Below, one piece after another: positions 3,923 to 5,960 of a stretch of DNA of 5,960 bases (positions are counted from its first letter, which is position 1; the number at the start of each line of letters is the position of its first letter). The notes under the pieces were generated by a model. The model was given only the letters and a program-made list of their open reading frames with translations, was not told the origin of the DNA and did not search any database. The stretch comes from an uncultured Gemmatimonadales bacterium (GTDB lineage: Bacteria > Gemmatimonadota > Gemmatimonadetes > Longimicrobiales > Gaopeijiaceae). Location of the stretch: assembly GCA_937982605.1 (NCBI GenBank), contig CALJLC010000361.1:1-5960 (forward strand), given 5' to 3'. A program made the position numbers and the translations under genes.

Positions 3923-5960
3923 CGCCGCGTCACGCGTACGGGCACCGCGGACGTTCCCCCGTCCACGGTCAGGACCGCCGAGTAGTCACCCGGCTCCACG
4001 AAGTTTCGGCTCCGGAAGCCGCCTCCCCCTCCCCCGTCGCCTCCGTCGCGCACCAGCTCCCACTCGACCTGATGGAGACCCGCCTCGTGCGGTGCGGACA
4101 GGGTCGTGACCAGCTCACCGGCGCCGTCGCGGATCTCGAGCCGCACGTCGTCCGCGTCCTCGCCCAGCCAGTAGTGGACCCACGCGGTGACCGGCCGCTG
4201 GCCGAAGCCGCCGCGACCGCGCACGGGGAGCTCGCCGTCCTCGGCGGCGAACAGATGCGCCGCCCGCGCCATCACGACCGGGGTGAGCTGCTGGAGCTGA
4301 CGCACGTCGAAGGCGAGCATCCCCTGACCGTGCGTCGCCGCCACCATGAGGTCCTCGGTCGGGTGGATCACGAGGTCGTGCACGAAGGTGCTCGGCATCC
4401 CGTTCGCCACCGCCTGCCAGCTCTCGCCCCGGTCGAGGGAGACGTAGACGCCCACGTCGGTGCCGAGGTAGAGGAGATTCGGGTTCTTCGGGTCCTCCCG
4501 GATGATGTTGACCGGCCCGAAGGGCACGTTGTCCGCGAGGCTCTCCCACGTCCGACCGTAATCGGTCGAGCGCCACACGTACGCGGCGAAGTCGTCGCTG
4601 CGGCGCCCGTTCTGCGTCACGTAGACCGTGGACTCGTCGTACGCCGACGCCACGATCTCCGAGGTGAAGCGCTCCGGGTGCATCCCTTCGGTGATCTCCT
4701 CCCACTCCGACTGGGGCCCGCGGAGCACCCACACGTGCCCGTCGTCGGTGCCCGCGTAGAGAAGGCCGGGCGTGATCGGAGACTCGGCCAGCGCGGTGAT
4801 CGTCTGATACTGGATGTCGCCGAGCTGCGCGGGATCGTTCGAGCTGAGGTCGGGCGAGATGCGGGTCCACGTGTCGCCGCGGTCGGTGGAGCGGAAGACG
4901 TAGTTCATCCCGTGATAGATCACGTTCCCGTCGTGCGGCGACAGGATGAAATGCGCCAGCCACTGCCCGCGCAGCGGCGCGGCGCCCTCCTCGACGGTCG
5001 GCACGATCGAGACCGATTCGCCGGTCTCGAGGTCCGTCCGCGAGATCGAGCCGTAGAAGCCCGCCGAGTAGACGATGTCCGGATCGAGCGGGTCGATGGC
5101 GTGGTGGCTGCCCTCCCCGCCCGGTGCGTTCTGCCACTCGACCATGGGGATCGCGTGGCGCCCCTGGCTGAGGTCGACGACGGCCGAGTACGACCCGTGG
5201 TCCTGCACGGACCCGTAGACGCGGAACGGGTCGCCCAGGTCGTGGTTCACGTTGAAGAACGTCACGATCGGGATGTCGACGAAGAACCTCCAGTTCTCAC
5301 CGCGGTCGTACGAGACGTAGGCGCCCCCGTCGTTGTTGTTGACGAGGTAGTCCGGGTTCTGCGGGTCGATCCAGAGGCCGTGGTGGTCCACGTGCATGCC
5401 GGTGAGTCGGCGGAACGTCCGTCCGGAATCCTCGGAGACGTGGAGCTGGACACCCATCACGTAGATCCGGTCCGGGTTCGTCGGGTCGACGCGCATCTGG
5501 CCGAAGACCCAGCCGTAGGTGCCGCCGAGGCTCTCCATGTACGAGCCGTGCTCGCTCGTCTGGGTCCAGGAGTCGCCCCCGTCGTCCGAGCGGAAGACCG
5601 TGGCGCCACGGATCACACCGCCGCGCGGTCGTCCGTAGGCGTCGGTGGCTCCTTCGGGGGCCTCGCGCGCGATCTCGTAGTTGTCGACGAAGGCGTAGAC
5701 CGTCTCCGGCTGCGAGCGCGCGATGTCGAGTCCGATACGTCCTCGGTATCGAGCCTCCGGGAGACCGTCGTTGATGGGCGTCCACGAGTCGCCGCCGTCC
5801 GTCGTCTTCCAGACGCCGGAGCCCGTGAAGTAGTCGGTCGAGCCGGTGAAGGCGGGCTCGTTGCGCGGATCGTTGAACTTCGCACGCCGCCTCTGCCATG
5901 TCGCCGCGTAGAGCGTGCGCGGATCGTCGGGGTGGATCACGAGGTCGATGCCGCCCGTCA
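3919..5960 (-). CDS. Asp-box (BNR) sortilin/VPS10-like beta-propeller protein, N-terminus beyond window
   Basis: The last about 680 codons of a large propeller protein of the kind often annotated as 'glycosyl hydrolase' or VPS10 domain protein. The frame continues through the right edge (GGIDLVIHPDDPRTLYAATW), so the GTG at 5940 is internal and the start is not in the window. Counting from that GTG, seven Asp-boxes are clear: TTDGGDSWT (46), SDDGGDSWT (118), SEDSGRTF (169), SYDRGENW (210), STDRGDTW (351), STDYGRTW (458) and SLDRGESW (501). They alternate with strands of the type 'DPxNPDxxY' (for example VDPTNPDRIY at 151, EDPKNPNLLY at 482), about ten in all. After the propeller ends near 550, a linker leads to a C-terminal Ig-like domain (about 583-670, resembling FlgD-type Ig folds) interrupted by a poly-Gly run (636-641). 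Such proteins are usually exported, but the signal peptide region is missing here. Catalytic activity is not supported; Asp-boxes are structural. The gene is first in a coupled pair with the DUF1343 gene. Confidence 0.9.
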   Translation of the reverse strand, partial: TGGIDLVIHPDDPRTLYAATWQRRRAKFNDPRNEPAFTGSTDYFTGSGVWKTTDGGDSWTPINDGLPEARYRGRIGLDIARSQPETVYAFVDNYEIAREAPEGATDAYGRPRGGVIRGATVFRSDDGGDSWTQTSEHGSYMESLGGTYGWVFGQMRVDPTNPDRIYVMGVQLHVSEDSGRTFRRLTGMHVDHHGLWIDPQNPDYLVNNNDGGAYVSYDRGENWRFFVDIPIVTFFNVNHDLGDPFRVYGSVQDHGSYSAVVDLSQGRHAIPMVEWQNAPGGEGSHHAIDPLDPDIVYSAGFYGSISRTDLETGESVSIVPTVEEGAAPLRGQWLAHFILSPHDGNVIYHGMNYVFRSTDRGDTWTRISPDLSSNDPAQLGDIQYQTITALAESPITPGLLYAGTDDGHVWVLRGPQSEWEEITEGMHPERFTSEIVASAYDESTVYVTQNGRRSDDFAAYVWRSTDYGRTWESLADNVPFGPVNIIREDPKNPNLLYLGTDVGVYVSLDRGESWQAVANGMPSTFVHDLVIHPTEDLMVAATHGQGMLAFDVRQLQQLTPVVMARAAHLFAAEDGELPVRGRGGFGQRPVTAWVHYWLGEDADDVRLEIRDGAGELVTTLSAPHEAGLHQVEWELVRDGGDGGGGGGFRSRNFVEPGDYSAVLTVDGGTSAVPVRVTRR
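4018..4044 (-). repeat. Poly-glycine coding tract
   Basis: On the minus strand this stretch encodes GGDGGGGGG within the C-terminal Ig-like domain of the propeller protein, using G-rich codons that give two runs of five G and several GG pairs. It reads as a flexible loop. Such tracts can vary in length by slippage and may fold into G-rich structures. Confidence 0.6.

Noticed and set aside
2855..3985. Plus-strand open frame of 376 codons opposite the DUF1343 gene
   Set aside because: The minus-strand product carries all DUF1343 landmarks; this frame gives a His/Arg/Glu-rich sequence without domains.
4115..5137. Minus-strand open frame of 340 codons within the propeller gene
   Set aside because: It overlaps the Asp-box protein in another frame and encodes only Arg/Ala/Pro-rich sequence.
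3919..5960. Sialidase or other glycoside hydrolase activity for the propeller protein
   Set aside because: Asp-boxes are structural turns found in many propellers. I see no sialidase FRIP motif or Arg triad in the visible part, so an enzymatic call is not supported.
1..5960. CRISPR array, tRNA, rRNA, insertion sequence or phage-defence module
   Set aside because: No regularly spaced repeats, cloverleaf-like segments, transposase motifs or terminal repeats were seen by reading both strands. The only repeats found are short inverted repeats, a hexamer pair and a poly-Gly tract.

Overview
The window is very GC-rich, densely packed bacterial DNA with a strong G/C bias at third codon positions. 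A large Asp-box (BNR) sortilin/VPS10-like propeller protein and small lipoproteins of the 'VR-E-QNL-F-D--Y' type recall Gemmatimonadota or a similar high-GC environmental phylum. This placement is an impression from gene content; there is no rRNA or other phylogenetic marker in the window.

Layout. Plus strand, left part: the last 53 codons of an unidentified gene (2-163); then, after a single base, a 518-residue membrane protein of unknown function (165-1721) built from three winged-helix-like modules separated by transmembrane segments. A 145-bp spacer (1722-1866) follows, holding a possible promoter, a perfect 8-bp hairpin and a strong ribosome binding site. Next come two small tandem lipoprotein genes (1867-2262 and 2259-2642) that overlap by ATGA and are clearly paralogous. 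Minus strand, right part: a two-gene unit read from right to left. The first gene is a long multi-bladed Asp-box propeller protein whose start lies beyond the right edge (3919-5960). It overlaps by ATGA with a DUF1343/NamZ-family gene (2738-3922), a family that includes exo-beta-N-acetylmuramidases. The two transcription units converge on a 95-bp spacer (2643-2737) without a recognisable intrinsic terminator.

How the genes may work together. The two lipoprotein genes are almost certainly co-translated and probably make a related pair of surface or periplasmic beta-sandwich proteins. The propeller/DUF1343 pair is translationally coupled. The DUF1343 protein has no signal peptide and no upstream start that could supply one, so it is predicted to act in the cytoplasm (for example in cell-wall sugar recycling), while large propeller proteins of this type are usually exported. 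Whether the coupling reflects a shared pathway cannot be decided from the sequence. No mobile element, CRISPR array, tRNA or rRNA is visible. The least explained gene is the triple winged-helix membrane protein.
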